Shown here: positions 26,583 to 35,593 of the stretch, piece after piece
How positions within the stretch are numbered: the first letter of the stretch is position 1
Layout: every line of letters begins with the position of its first letter
From: JAJFIE01 sp964344255
GTDB taxonomy: Bacteria; Pseudomonadota; Alphaproteobacteria; Rhodospirillales; Casp-alpha2
Assembly: GCA_964344255.1 (NCBI GenBank)
Contig: CAYFMQ010000005.1
Span: 62,001-126,000 of the forward strand
Direction of reading: 5' to 3'
DNA length: 64,000 bases
Program-made: the position numbers and the translations under genes
The notes under the pieces: generated by a model
Seen by the model: the letters and a program-made list of their open reading frames with translations, nothing else
Told to the model about the DNA's origin: nothing
Database searches by the model: none

Positions 26583-27344
26583 ATGGAAGGTTTTGACGTC
26601 ACGTATCTGGGGGCTTTCGCCGCCGGCATTGTCAGTTTCCTGTCGCCCTGCGTGTTGCCGCTGGTGCCGCCTTACCTGTGTTTCCTGGGCGGCGTGACGT
26701 TCGAGGAACTGTCCCAGTCCGGGGAAACCCAGGAAGGCGGATCACCGGCCAGGGGGATCGGCAAACAGGTTGCCCTGTCCTCGGTAACGTTCGTGCTGGG
26801 CTTTGCCACGGTGTTCATCGCCCTTGGCGCCACGGCGTCCTGGGCGGGGGCTTTTGTCGGCGAGCATCTCGAAACCCTGAGCATGATCGCCGGCGTCGTC
26901 ATTATCGCTCTCGGGCTGCATTTCATCGGTATTTTCCGCATCAGCGTCCTGTTCCGGGAATTCCGTCTCCATGTCGCGGAAAAACCGGCGGGTCTGCTGG
27001 GCGCCTATGTCATCGGGCTTGCCTTTGCCTTCGGCTGGACGCCCTGCGTGGGACCGGTGCTGGCGACCATTCTGTTTATAGCCGGAAACGAGTCTTCCGT
27101 GATGAACGGGGCGGCCCTGCTGGCTGCTTATGCGTTAGGGATCGGCCTGCCGTTTATCGTGGCGGCGCTGGCTATCGGGCCGTTCCTGGGCTTCATGCAA
27201 CGGTTCAGGAAGCATCTCGGCACCATGGAGAAAATAATGGGCGCCTTGCTGGTGATCACGGGCCTGCTGTTCGTGACGGGCGGGTTCGGCGAGATCGGCT
27301 TCTGGATGCTGGAAATGTTCCCTGCCCTGGGCCAGGTCGGATAA
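26583..27344 (+). CDS. soxV: CcdA/DsbD-type thiol transporter SoxV
   Basis: Six-helix inner-membrane protein of 253 residues that passes reducing power to periplasmic thioredoxins. It shows the CcdA signature FLSPCVLPLVPPYL and the second cysteine motif GWTPCVGPVLATIL. In Sox clusters this protein feeds SoxW/SoxS. It lies 26 bp after soxB on the same strand and ends 13 bp before the convergent DsrE-like gene. ATG at 26583 is preferred over a TTG two codons earlier. Confidence 0.88.
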   Translation: MEGFDVTYLGAFAAGIVSFLSPCVLPLVPPYLCFLGGVTFEELSQSGETQEGGSPARGIGKQVALSSVTFVLGFATVFIALGATASWAGAFVGEHLETLSMIAGVVIIALGLHFIGIFRISVLFREFRLHVAEKPAGLLGAYVIGLAFAFGWTPCVGPVLATILFIAGNESSVMNGAALLAAYALGIGLPFIVAALAIGPFLGFMQRFRKHLGTMEKIMGALLVITGLLFVTGGFGEIGFWMLEMFPALGQVG

Positions 27345-27357
27345 GGATTCCTCCAAT

Positions 27358-27834
27358 TCAAGGGCGGATATAGATCCAGCCTTCCAGGGTCCGTTCGACG
27401 ATTTCGGCAATCCCCGCCTGGACATAATCAACCCCCTTGATCAGGTCCGCCGGACTGTGGTCCGTTGCGTCCATGGTGTTGCCGCAGGCGACGAATTCCA
27501 CTTCGTATTGCAACAGGCTGTTTATACGGTCCTCTACGGGCGATTTATCCTTGTACAGGGCCTGCATGCCGTATCCATAAACAATGATGGCGATGCGGAC
27601 GTTATCCATGCCGTAGAACTTCTGAAGATTAACGGCATTGTAGAGCACGTTGTTCATGTCCTTTGGGTCGCTGGACGTCAATTGCAGGATAATCTTTCGC
27701 GGGTCGTCGAAGCTGGGGGGCGGGTCCGCCAGGATGGTTTCCTTCGCCTGGGCCATAGGGGGCGCCGACAGGCACATCATGGCAAGTGTGAAGATGATCC
27801 AGGAAATGCGTTTAAGGTTGTTTATCATCATCAT
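27358..27834 (-). CDS. exported DsrE-family protein
   Basis: A 158-residue protein with a signal peptide (ISWIIFTLAMMCLSAPPMAQA) and a DsrE/DsrF-like domain: KIILQLTSSDPKDMNNVLYNAVN, IVYGYGMQALY and a single conserved cysteine in VEFVACGNTM. Cytoplasmic DsrE proteins relay sulfur on this cysteine; a secreted form inside a Sox cluster suggests periplasmic sulfur handling. It is on the opposite strand, divergent from soxW. Confidence 0.86.
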   Translation of the reverse strand: MMMINNLKRISWIIFTLAMMCLSAPPMAQAKETILADPPPSFDDPRKIILQLTSSDPKDMNNVLYNAVNLQKFYGMDNVRIAIIVYGYGMQALYKDKSPVEDRINSLLQYEVEFVACGNTMDATDHSPADLIKGVDYVQAGIAEIVERTLEGWIYIRP

Positions 27835-28067
27835 TCCTTATGCGTTGGGACGCGGTTCTGAATATGTGTGAATCAACCGCTCATTGGGGTATCCGGTGCT
27901 TGAGACTATCGTGATTGAGGCGGCTCAAGTAGTTTCTGGTGGTCAATTTTCCGTTACACCCTACACAGCGTAAATAAAACATTTTATAATATTCGAATGT
28001 GATAACTTGCAAATATACCCTTGGGTTTTGCGGTTTATTTTTAATGCCATCAACAGGTGAGGTAAAA
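27835..28067. promoter_or_regulatory. divergent promoter region, dsrE-like / soxW
   Basis: About 230 bp between two divergent genes. It contains ATATTCGAATGTG (27990-28002), with an ATTCGAAT palindrome in an AT-rich stretch, similar in character to the AT-rich DNA before soxX and soxR. Repressor binding is inference. Confidence 0.4.
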
Positions 28068-28748
28068 ATGACAAAGGGTAAGGAAAACCCCGGTTTTGAC
28101 CGGCGCACGTTCTTGGGAACCGCTTTGGCGACATCCGGAGCCGGACTACTTGCAGGTATCGATCCTGCGAAGGCTGCTTCGGGAGGAACGGCTTCATCGC
28201 CTGAACTGGATCATTCCACGGTTATTGAAGATGGCGGCAAGTATACGCAAAGCTGGTTCCTGGAAAGTTTCCTTGAACTTGCCGATGATCTGGAGGAAAC
28301 GACGGCGAACGGCAAACGTCTGGCCGTGATCTGGGAGCAGAAAGGCTGCCCCTATTGCCGTGAAACCCATCTCGTCAATTTCTCGACGCCTAAAATCCGC
28401 GATTGGGTGCGGGAGCGTTTCGAAATCATCCAGCTGGATATCTACGGATCACGCGAAGTCGTGGATTTCGACGGTGAAGTGCTGGAAGAACGCGCATTGG
28501 CAAGAAAAGCCCGGGTGATGTTTACGCCAACCTTCCAGTTTTTCCCTGAGACCCTGGGCGAGATCGCCGGGAAGAGCGGCACGGAGTCGGAGGTCTTCCG
28601 CATGCCGGGGTATTTCAAGCGATTCCATTTCCTTTCCGCGTTCGAATATGTTCATGGAAAAATATACGAGGAAATGGATTTTCAGCGCTACATTCAGGCC
28701 AGGGTCCAGCGGATGCAGGATGCTGGCGAGGAAATAAACGTCTGGTAG
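28068..28748 (+). CDS. soxW: thioredoxin SoxW
   Basis: A 226-residue exported thiol-disulfide protein with a Tat signal (DRRTFLGTALATSGAGLLAG) and redox motif KGCPYCRETH. The cis-proline loop is MFTPTFQFFPE. SoxW works with SoxV in Sox clusters. The ATG at 28068 follows GTGAGGTAAAA; earlier in-frame starts would bury the Tat signal. Confidence 0.85.
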   Translation: MTKGKENPGFDRRTFLGTALATSGAGLLAGIDPAKAASGGTASSPELDHSTVIEDGGKYTQSWFLESFLELADDLEETTANGKRLAVIWEQKGCPYCRETHLVNFSTPKIRDWVRERFEIIQLDIYGSREVVDFDGEVLEERALARKARVMFTPTFQFFPETLGEIAGKSGTESEVFRMPGYFKRFHFLSAFEYVHGKIYEEMDFQRYIQARVQRMQDAGEEINVW

Positions 28749-28785
28749 ACGCTACACCCAGGCCTCTTTCAATTTCCTGTCCGCC

Positions 28786-29130
28786 TTACTCGGCAGCACT
28801 GCAGATCGGTTCATCCGATTTGCTGCAGTACAGATCATAAAGAAGGCTGATAATTTCCCGAGCCTCGTCACTGGCGAGGGAGTAATAGATCGACTTGGCG
28901 TCACGTCTCGTATCGACAAGATCTTCGGAACGAAGACGTGCCAGTTGCTGCGACAGCGTGGGCTGACGGATGCCGAGGCGAGCTTCCAGGTCGGAGACAT
29001 TCATCTCGCCTTGGGCCAGGCTGCACAGGATCATCAGCCGGTTTTCGTTTGCTAACCCTTTCAGAAAGGTGGCTGCACCCCTTGCATTCGCCAGCATTTC
29101 TTCCGGGTTCATCATGGCTTGCGTAGCCAT
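28786..29130 (-). CDS. soxR: ArsR-family repressor SoxR (persulfide-sensing type)
   Basis: A 114-residue winged-helix repressor: helix-turn-helix EMNVSDLEARLGIRQPTLSQQLARLRSEDLV and wing RRDAKSIYYSLAS. It keeps two widely spaced cysteines, one in LMILCSLAQG and one in LYDLYCSKSDEP, the positions that form a tetrasulfide bridge in BigR/SqrR-type sensors of sulfane sulfur; a third Cys is near the C-terminus. It most likely represses the sox genes in this window. Start ATG 29130 follows AGAGAT. Confidence 0.88.
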   Translation of the reverse strand: MATQAMMNPEEMLANARGAATFLKGLANENRLMILCSLAQGEMNVSDLEARLGIRQPTLSQQLARLRSEDLVDTRRDAKSIYYSLASDEAREIISLLYDLYCSKSDEPICSAAE

Positions 29131-29179
29131 ATCTCTACCCCTTTTTGTCTTTGCCCCCAGAGACATTATTATAATTAAG

Positions 29180-29222
29180 AATTGGCTAATATATCAATTA
29201 CGAATATATGTTTAAGCCAATT
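29180..29222. promoter_or_regulatory. inverted repeat upstream of soxR
   Basis: AATTGGC (29180-29186) and GCCAATT (29216-29222) form a 7-bp inverted repeat 29 bp apart, in the AT-rich divergent region between soxR and the deacetylase-like gene. It is a candidate autoregulatory site. Confidence 0.35.
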
Positions 29223-29332
29223 AGATCAATAACGAAAGTATTTTTTCAAAAAAATTGTACTTTTTATAAAATAACATTATTATTTGTGTGAAATATATAT
29301 GAGCTTGAAATAAGCTATAGAAGGCTAGATTA

Positions 29333-30361
29333 ATGCGGTTTTTCCGATCCGATGGCCAATTGTTGCACGATCCGCAGTCCTTCATGGTGCGGGGCAGGAT
29401 GGTGGCTTCTCAGGATAGTCCGGAACGGGCGGCCCTGTTCGAAAAAGGCGCCCTGAAGGCCGGATTGGAAAAATGCGATTCGCAAAGCTTTCCGTTTCTC
29501 GCCAAGGCAAGTGTTCACAGCGCCGACTATCTCGATTTCCTGATCAACGGTTATGACGAATGGAAGCAACTCGACGGGGCGGCGTCTGAAATCATCGCCA
29601 ATGTCAGCCCGTCCAGGGAAGAAGCCGGCTATCCGTCTTCCATCGTCGGCCGCGCCGGGTGGCATCTGGGGGATCATGCCGCGCCCATCGGTCCCAATAC
29701 GGCGGTCTCCGTCATGGCGTCGGCGGATGTTGCGCTTTCTGCGACCCATGATGTGCTGACCGGAGCCAGGGAAAGTTACGCCCTGTGCCGTTCTCCCGGC
29801 CATCATTGCTCCCGCGACCAGGCGGCTGGGCACTGTTTCCTGAACAATATCGCCATTTCGGCGGCATCGGCCCTGCAGGCGGAGCGTCGTCCGGCGATCC
29901 TGGATATCGATGTCCATCACGGCAACGGGACGCAGGATATCTTCTATGACCGCGCCGACGTGTTGTGCGCATCCATTCATGCCGATCCGGACGATTTCTA
30001 TCCCTTCTTCTGGGGGCGCAGGAACGAACGGGGCAAGGGCGACGGAAAGGGCGCCAACATCAATTACCCCTTGCCGATTGGGACGCCCGAAGATATCTGG
30101 CTGAAGACAATCGGAGAAGCGATCAGGCGCATCGACACCTATGGTGCGGATATCCTGTTTGTCGCTTTGGGCCTTGACGCTTACGAGCACGATCCCCTGG
30201 GCGCATTCAAGGTCTCGACGCAAGGCTTTGCAGAAGCAGGCCGGCAAATCGGCGCCATAGACCGGCCCATCGTCCTGGTCCAGGAAGGCGGCTACGTATC
30301 CGATGCCCTGTCGGATAACTTGCGGGAATTTTTGCTGGCTTTTCAGCAATCTCGGCCTTAG
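29333..30361 (+). CDS. histone-deacetylase-superfamily acetylpolyamine amidohydrolase
   Basis: A 342-residue zinc amidohydrolase. The active site is intact: RSPGHHCSRDQAAGHCFLNN (His-His dyad), DIDVHHGNGTQDIF (Asp and His zinc ligands), ALGLDAYEHDPLG (second Asp ligand) and QEGGYV. The bacterial ApaH-like group removes acetyl groups from acetylputrescine, acetylspermidine and related amides. It opens the catabolic run to 34.6 kb and has 36 bp to the amidotransferase. Substrate is inferred from family only. Confidence 0.88.
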   Translation: MRFFRSDGQLLHDPQSFMVRGRMVASQDSPERAALFEKGALKAGLEKCDSQSFPFLAKASVHSADYLDFLINGYDEWKQLDGAASEIIANVSPSREEAGYPSSIVGRAGWHLGDHAAPIGPNTAVSVMASADVALSATHDVLTGARESYALCRSPGHHCSRDQAAGHCFLNNIAISAASALQAERRPAILDIDVHHGNGTQDIFYDRADVLCASIHADPDDFYPFFWGRRNERGKGDGKGANINYPLPIGTPEDIWLKTIGEAIRRIDTYGADILFVALGLDAYEHDPLGAFKVSTQGFAEAGRQIGAIDRPIVLVQEGGYVSDALSDNLREFLLAFQQSRP

Positions 30362-30397
30362 GTGTCTTTATAATAAAAATCGGGAGGATATGGGGGC

Positions 30398-31114
30398 ATG
30401 GCCAACCGCATTGTTCTGATCGAGCACGACCATACGCCGGGCGATGACCGCGCCAGCGCCCATCTGTCGGCAAGAGGGTTCGATCTGGACTGGCGCTATC
30501 CCTTCGCCGGTGACGAACTGGCTGGGCCGGACGAGGGCGTGGCGGGAACGATTCTCTATGGCGGAGCGTTCTGTGCGCCGGAAACGGACAAGTATCCTTT
30601 CATGGCTGACGAGGCGCGCTGGGTCGAACGGTGTATGGCGAAGGGCATTCCCGTTCTGGGATTCTGCCTGGGCGGACAGACCATCGCCCATGTGCTTGGG
30701 GCTTATGTCGGGCCGCCCGACGTGGAATGCCACGAGTTCGGCTTTTATCCCTTGGTCGTGACCGAAGCCGGGGAACGCTACATACCGGACGGCCTTGTGG
30801 TGACGCAGGCCCATTTCCACGGGTTTGACCTGCCGGTGGGTAGCGAACTGCTGGCGAAAAGCGAGCTATTCCCCCATCAGGCCTTCAAATACGGAGAAAC
30901 CACGTTAGGGTTTCAGTTTCATCCCGAATGCCACCTGGACATGTTCAGGCGCTGGCAGGCTCAGGACTGGGGGCATTGGGGCAAGCCCGGGTGCCAGACC
31001 CGTGAAGAACAGGACCGCCAGGGTGAACAGCACGATGCTCGCCAGGGCGAATGGCTGCGCCGGTTCCTTGATGACCTGTTCGGTTTGCCGGTGGCCGGAT
31101 CGCGAGTGGCGTAA
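30398..31114 (+). CDS. class I glutamine amidotransferase-like protein
   Basis: A 238-residue GATase-1 protein with nucleophile GFCLGGQTIAH (Cys about 89) and the His-Glu pair in LGFQFHPECHLDM. Stand-alone relatives include GMP-synthase-like and gamma-glutamyl hydrolases that act on gamma-glutamylated amines. It is co-directional with the deacetylase-like and exporter genes (5 bp to the next gene). A role in hydrolysing a gamma-glutamyl intermediate is inference. Confidence 0.85.
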   Translation: MANRIVLIEHDHTPGDDRASAHLSARGFDLDWRYPFAGDELAGPDEGVAGTILYGGAFCAPETDKYPFMADEARWVERCMAKGIPVLGFCLGGQTIAHVLGAYVGPPDVECHEFGFYPLVVTEAGERYIPDGLVVTQAHFHGFDLPVGSELLAKSELFPHQAFKYGETTLGFQFHPECHLDMFRRWQAQDWGHWGKPGCQTREEQDRQGEQHDARQGEWLRRFLDDLFGLPVAGSRVA

Positions 31115-31119
31115 GACGC

Positions 31120-31995
31120 ATGAGATTACCGGATCACGCCAAGGGCTTGTTGCTGACGACGGCGGGCGTCCTGATCCTGACGCCGGACAGCCTGCTCGTG
31201 CGCCTGATCGAGGCCGATCACTGGACCATCATGTTCTGGCGCGGGCTGTTGAGCGGCATTTTCATTCTGGTGGCGCTTGCCTTCGTCTATCGCGGAAAGT
31301 TCCTTGAAAACATCTACGCCATCGGCAAGCCGGGCATCGCTTTCGCGATTATCTTCGGGCTCGGCAATGTTTGTTTCGTGATCAGTGTGTTCATGACGAC
31401 GGTGGCCAACGTGTTGTTTCTCTATGCCTCGTCACCGCTGATATCGGCGGCGCTGTCGCCCTTATACCTGAAAGAACCGGTGAGCCGTCCAACCTGGATC
31501 GCGATCATCGTCGCCCTGTTCGGTGTCGGCGTAATCGTTTCGGGCAGTGCGGAACGGGGCGGTCAATCGTTGCTGGGCGACGCGCTGGCGCTGGGCGCAT
31601 CCATCTCCGTCGCCGCCACATTTCTGATCGCACGCAAGCACCGCGACCGCAGCATGGTGCCGGCCATGGGCTTTTCCGGCTTTGCGACGGCTGTCATCGC
31701 CCTGCCGTTCATATCCTCCTTTGCCGTCGGTGCGGGAACGGAGATTCACACGTTCCTGATCGGCTTTATCGTCGCCGCCGCCATGGGATTGATGATAATC
31801 GGGCCACGTTACCTGCCGGCGCCGGAGGTCGGCCTGCTGCTGTTGCTGGAAGCCGTTATCGGACCTTACTGGGTTTATCTGGTGCTGGGCGAGGATCCCG
31901 GTTCCAGGGCGTTGGTCGGCGGCTTTATCGTCATCATGACGCTGGTCGTGCTGAACAGTTACTATCTCGTACGTAACAGGGGAAAGAGATCATGA
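31120..31995 (+). CDS. EamA/DMT-family transporter
   Basis: A 291-residue inner-membrane protein with about ten helices in two EamA repeats (second repeat begins near LLGDALALGASISVAATF). ATAD-type motifs ASSPLISAALSPLYLKEPVSRPTW and LLLLEAVIGPYWVYLVLGEDP are typical. It probably exports or imports a metabolite of the surrounding pathway. Its stop overlaps the next start (ATGA). Confidence 0.9.
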   Translation: MRLPDHAKGLLLTTAGVLILTPDSLLVRLIEADHWTIMFWRGLLSGIFILVALAFVYRGKFLENIYAIGKPGIAFAIIFGLGNVCFVISVFMTTVANVLFLYASSPLISAALSPLYLKEPVSRPTWIAIIVALFGVGVIVSGSAERGGQSLLGDALALGASISVAATFLIARKHRDRSMVPAMGFSGFATAVIALPFISSFAVGAGTEIHTFLIGFIVAAAMGLMIIGPRYLPAPEVGLLLLLEAVIGPYWVYLVLGEDPGSRALVGGFIVIMTLVVLNSYYLVRNRGKRS

Positions 31996-33185
31996 TCATC
32001 AAGGATGTAAGAACATTCGTCGTCGCCAACCCGCCGCCCCATTTCGGCGGTCTCTACTTCGTGTTCGTCAAGCTGACCACGGACAGCGGCATCGAGGGCT
32101 TCGGCGAGGCCTATTCCGTACCCTTCCACCCACACGTAGTGGCCCGCATGGTGGAGGACGTGTGCGAGCGCCATGTCATCGGCCGTGATCCGTTCAAGAT
32201 CGAGAAGCTGTGGCGCCGGGTCTATTCCAGCGGCTTCACCCAGCGCCCGGACGTTTCCATCTCCGGCGTTCTCAGCGGTATCGAGATGGCGTGCTGGGAC
32301 ATCATCGGCAAGGAACTGGACAAACCGGTTTATGAACTGCTGGGCGGACGGGTTCATGATCGCTTGCGGTCGTATTCGTATCTTTACCCGAAAGACGGCG
32401 ACAAGACGAATGTCTATGAAGATCCGGACCTGGCGGCGGAGCGCGCCGTGGAATACGCCGATAAAGGCTTTACCGCCGTCAAGTTCGACCCGGCCGGCCC
32501 CTACACGGCCTTCGATCCCCACCAACTGAGCCTTGAACACCTTGAACGGTCCGAGAAGTTCTGCAAGAAAATCCGCGAAGCTGTCGGGAGCCGGTGCGAC
32601 CTGCTGTTCGGCACCCACGGCCAGATGACGCCCGCCGGCGCCATACGCCTCGCCAAACGGTTGGAGCCTTACGACCCCCTGTGGTTCGAAGAACCGACGC
32701 CACCCGAGAAGCCGGAAGACATGGCGCTGGTGGCGCGGGCGACGTCTATCCCCGTGGCGACGGGTGAGAGGCTGACCACCAAGTATGAGTTTGTACGCGT
32801 TCTGGAAAACCGCTCGGCGGCAATCCTGCAAATGGCGCTGGGCCGGGTTGGCGGGCTGTTGGAAGGCAAGAAGATCGCCGGCATGGCGGAAGCTTTCTAC
32901 GCCCAGATCGCGCCGCATCTCTATTGCGGCCCCATCGAGGGCGCGGCCAACGCACAGTTGAGCGCGTGCTCGCCCAATTTCCTGATCCTGGAGAGTATCC
33001 AGGACTGGGGCGGCTTCCATGCGGAGATCCTGAAAAAACCCATGCAGTGGGAAGACGGTTACGTCATTCCGCCGGAAAGCCCGGGCCTTGGCGTCGAGTT
33101 GGACGAAGAAGTGGCCGAGGCCCACCCCTACGACGGCCAGGCCCTGCACCTGGACATGGACCCGGAGCCGTATTCGGGGAATTAA
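31992..33185 (+). CDS. mandelate racemase/muconate lactonizing family enzyme (first copy)
   Basis: A 397-residue enolase-superfamily enzyme. N-terminal capping domain (TDSGIEGFGEAYS) and a barrel with Lys in TAVKFDPAGPYTAFD, metal ligands around FGTHGQM (a His in the usual Asp position), EEPTPPEKPED and TGERLTTKYEF, and the distal HLYCGPIEGAANAQ. The KxD/His pattern resembles the galactonate/mannonate dehydratase side of the superfamily, which dehydrates sugar or hydroxy acids. It overlaps the transporter by 4 bp. A second superfamily member lies at 43.3 kb. Confidence 0.85.
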   Translation: MIIKDVRTFVVANPPPHFGGLYFVFVKLTTDSGIEGFGEAYSVPFHPHVVARMVEDVCERHVIGRDPFKIEKLWRRVYSSGFTQRPDVSISGVLSGIEMACWDIIGKELDKPVYELLGGRVHDRLRSYSYLYPKDGDKTNVYEDPDLAAERAVEYADKGFTAVKFDPAGPYTAFDPHQLSLEHLERSEKFCKKIREAVGSRCDLLFGTHGQMTPAGAIRLAKRLEPYDPLWFEEPTPPEKPEDMALVARATSIPVATGERLTTKYEFVRVLENRSAAILQMALGRVGGLLEGKKIAGMAEAFYAQIAPHLYCGPIEGAANAQLSACSPNFLILESIQDWGGFHAEILKKPMQWEDGYVIPPESPGLGVELDEEVAEAHPYDGQALHLDMDPEPYSGN

Positions 33186-33279
33186 GACGTTCCTTGTTTT
33201 GATCGAGGTCATTCCCGGGCCTTGGCTTCCGATCTAGGGTGGCATTCTAGCTAAATGAACACCAAAAGGGATCGATGGC

Positions 33280-34614
33280 ATGGTAAGCAAGGAAAAGCCG
33301 GTGCGGACCGTCATCATGGGCGCGGCGGGCCGCGACTTTCACAATTTCAATATGGCCTACCGCGACGACCCCATGAGCCACGTCGTCGCCTTCACGGCCA
33401 CCCAGATTCCCGATATCGCCGGGCGGCGCTATCCGTCCGAGCTGTCAGGCCCGCGTTATCCGGACGGCATCCCGATCATCGAGGAAGACAACCTCGCTGA
33501 TTTTTGCCGGCAGGAACAAATCGAACGGGTTGTCTTCGCTTACAGCGATATCAGCCATGACTATGTCATGCACAAGGCTTCCCTCATCCTCGCCGCCGGG
33601 GCCGATTTTGTCCTGCTCGGGCCCGAGCGCTCCATGCTGTCGGCGAACGTGCCGGTCATCGCGACATCCGCCGTCAGGACCGGATGCGGCAAGTCCCAGA
33701 CGGCGCGCTGGCTGTCGGGTCTGCTGAAGGAAAAGGGCATGCGGGTCGCCGCCATGCGCCATCCCATGCCCTATGGCGATCTGGCGCGCCAGTCCGTGCA
33801 GCGCTTCGAAACGCTGGAGGATCTCGCCGCGGCAGACTGCACCGTCGAGGAACGCGAGGAATACGAGCCCCATATCGCCGTCGGCAACGTGGTTTACGCC
33901 GGCGTCGATTACGCCGGTATCGTCGCCTTGGCGGAAAAGGAATCGGATATCATCCTGTGGGACGGCGGCAACAACGATTTTCCCTTCCTACGTCCGGACC
34001 TGCATATCGTCCTTGTCGACCCTTTAAGAGCAGGCCATGAGACGACCCACTACCCCGGCGAGGCCGTGCTGCGCATGGCTGACATCATCGTCGTCGCCAA
34101 GTCCAATTCCGCTTCGGATGCCGATGTGCAACGGGTGACGGAAAGCGCGGCGCGGATCAATCCGGAGGCGACGATCGTCAGGGGCGCTTCGCCGGTAAAG
34201 GCGGACGATCCCATCGCTTTAAAAGGCAAACGGGTGCTCGTGATCGAAGACGGTCCGACCATCACCCACGGCGGCATGTCCTACGGCGCCGGGTATGTCG
34301 CCGCGACCCGCGCCCAGGCTGCCGAAATCGTTGATCCCCGAGCCGCCGCCGCCGGTGACATCAAGGGCGTCTATGAGCGTTTTCCCCATATCGGGCCCGT
34401 GCTGCCCGCCATGGGCTACAGCCGGCATCAACTGGATGACCTGCAGCAAACGATCAATGCGGCAGACACCGATGTGGTGGCGTCGGGCACGCCATGTGAT
34501 CTGGGCGCACTGATCGAGATCGATAAACCCCTTATCCGGGTTCGCTATGAATTCGAGGAGGTCGGCGCACCGGCTCTAAGCAACCTTGTCGAGGAATTTC
34601 TCAGTAATCGCTAA
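33280..34614 (+). CDS. cyclic 2,3-diphosphoglycerate-synthetase-like GTPase
   Basis: A 444-residue P-loop protein related to archaeal cyclic 2,3-diphosphoglycerate synthetase (COG2403). It has a Rossmann-like N-terminal part (RTVIMGAAGRDFHNFN), P-loop TSAVRTGCGKSQTARWL, DIILWDGGNNDFPF, VDPLRAGHE and HGGMSYGAGYVAA. The bacterial function is unknown; it often occurs beside carbamate kinase or amino-acid catabolism genes, and here the carbamate kinase gene converges on it with a 4-bp overlap. Confidence 0.82.
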   Translation: MVSKEKPVRTVIMGAAGRDFHNFNMAYRDDPMSHVVAFTATQIPDIAGRRYPSELSGPRYPDGIPIIEEDNLADFCRQEQIERVVFAYSDISHDYVMHKASLILAAGADFVLLGPERSMLSANVPVIATSAVRTGCGKSQTARWLSGLLKEKGMRVAAMRHPMPYGDLARQSVQRFETLEDLAAADCTVEEREEYEPHIAVGNVVYAGVDYAGIVALAEKESDIILWDGGNNDFPFLRPDLHIVLVDPLRAGHETTHYPGEAVLRMADIIVVAKSNSASDADVQRVTESAARINPEATIVRGASPVKADDPIALKGKRVLVIEDGPTITHGGMSYGAGYVAATRAQAAEIVDPRAAAAGDIKGVYERFPHIGPVLPAMGYSRHQLDDLQQTINAADTDVVASGTPCDLGALIEIDKPLIRVRYEFEEVGAPALSNLVEEFLSNR

Positions 34615-35555
34615 TCGCCCCAGAGAATGTCACTGTCTTCATCGGTGATAAGCGTTCCGGCTTCGCCGGCCAGGATGGTGCCGGCGTCCTCGAGACAGCC
34701 AATGCCGGCCACGCCGCCGGTTAGGGCCACGAAATCGCAAGCCGCCTGCACCTTTGGCGCCATGGAGCCGGGCGCAAAGGAAAACGCCTCGAGCACCTGC
34801 GGCGAAGCGCGTCGGATGGGGCGGGCATGGCTTTCCCCCCAGTTTTCCATGACGGCTTCAATATCAGTCAGCATCAGAAGGGCGTCGGCTTCCAGTTCGG
34901 ATGCCAGCAGGGCGCTGGCCCGGTCCTTGTCGATGACGGCCTCGACGCCCTGGAGATAGCCGTTCTGGTCGCGGACCGTGGGGATTCCGCCGCCGCCGGC
35001 GCAGATCACGGTCACGCCTTCGTCCACCAGTAACCGTATCACATCCAGTTCCAGGATGTTCACGGGGCTGGGCGAAGGAACGACACGGCGATAACCGCCA
35101 GAGCCCCCTCGTGGTTCTTCCGCCATGCGCCAGCCTTTTTCCGCCACCAGTCTATCAGCCTCTTCTTTGCCGTAGACGGGACCGATCGGCTTGTCCGGGT
35201 TGTCGAAGGCCGGATCGGCGGGGTCCACCTCGATTCGCGTCAACAATGTGACGATGCTGTCTTCACGGTCCAGAACATTGCCCAGTTCCTGCTCGATCAG
35301 ATAGCCGATCATGCCTTCGGTTTCCGCATCGAGAACGTCCAGCGGGTACGTTGCTTTCGGATCGTAGGCTGCGCCCTGCAACGCCAGCAGGCCGATCTGG
35401 GGGCCATTGCCGTGGGTGATCACAAGCTCGTTTCCAGCCGATAACGGCGCCAGGGCCTGGGCCGCCATCATGATGTTGGCAAGCTGGTTGTCCGCCGTCA
35501 TGGCCTCGCCACGGCGCAACAGAGCGTTCCCGCCCAGGGCTGTAACGATGCGCAT
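34611..35555 (-). CDS. arcC: carbamate kinase
   Basis: Interconverts carbamoyl phosphate plus ADP and ATP plus carbamate. The 314-residue protein has VTALGGNALLRRG, THGNGPQIGLLALQ, GPVYGKEEADRL, VVPSPSPVNILE, VICAGGGGIPTV, DKDRASALLASELEADALLMLTD, and FAPGSMAPKVQAACDFV. No ornithine carbamoyltransferase or arginine deiminase is in the window, so the carbamoyl phosphate donor is not evident. The 3' end overlaps the GTPase gene by 4 bp. Confidence 0.94.
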   Translation of the reverse strand: MRIVTALGGNALLRRGEAMTADNQLANIMMAAQALAPLSAGNELVITHGNGPQIGLLALQGAAYDPKATYPLDVLDAETEGMIGYLIEQELGNVLDREDSIVTLLTRIEVDPADPAFDNPDKPIGPVYGKEEADRLVAEKGWRMAEEPRGGSGGYRRVVPSPSPVNILELDVIRLLVDEGVTVICAGGGGIPTVRDQNGYLQGVEAVIDKDRASALLASELEADALLMLTDIEAVMENWGESHARPIRRASPQVLEAFSFAPGSMAPKVQAACDFVALTGGVAGIGCLEDAGTILAGEAGTLITDEDSDILWGD

Positions 35556-35593
35556 GACTCAGGTTCCGGACATCATTGGATCGTAACCCGCCG

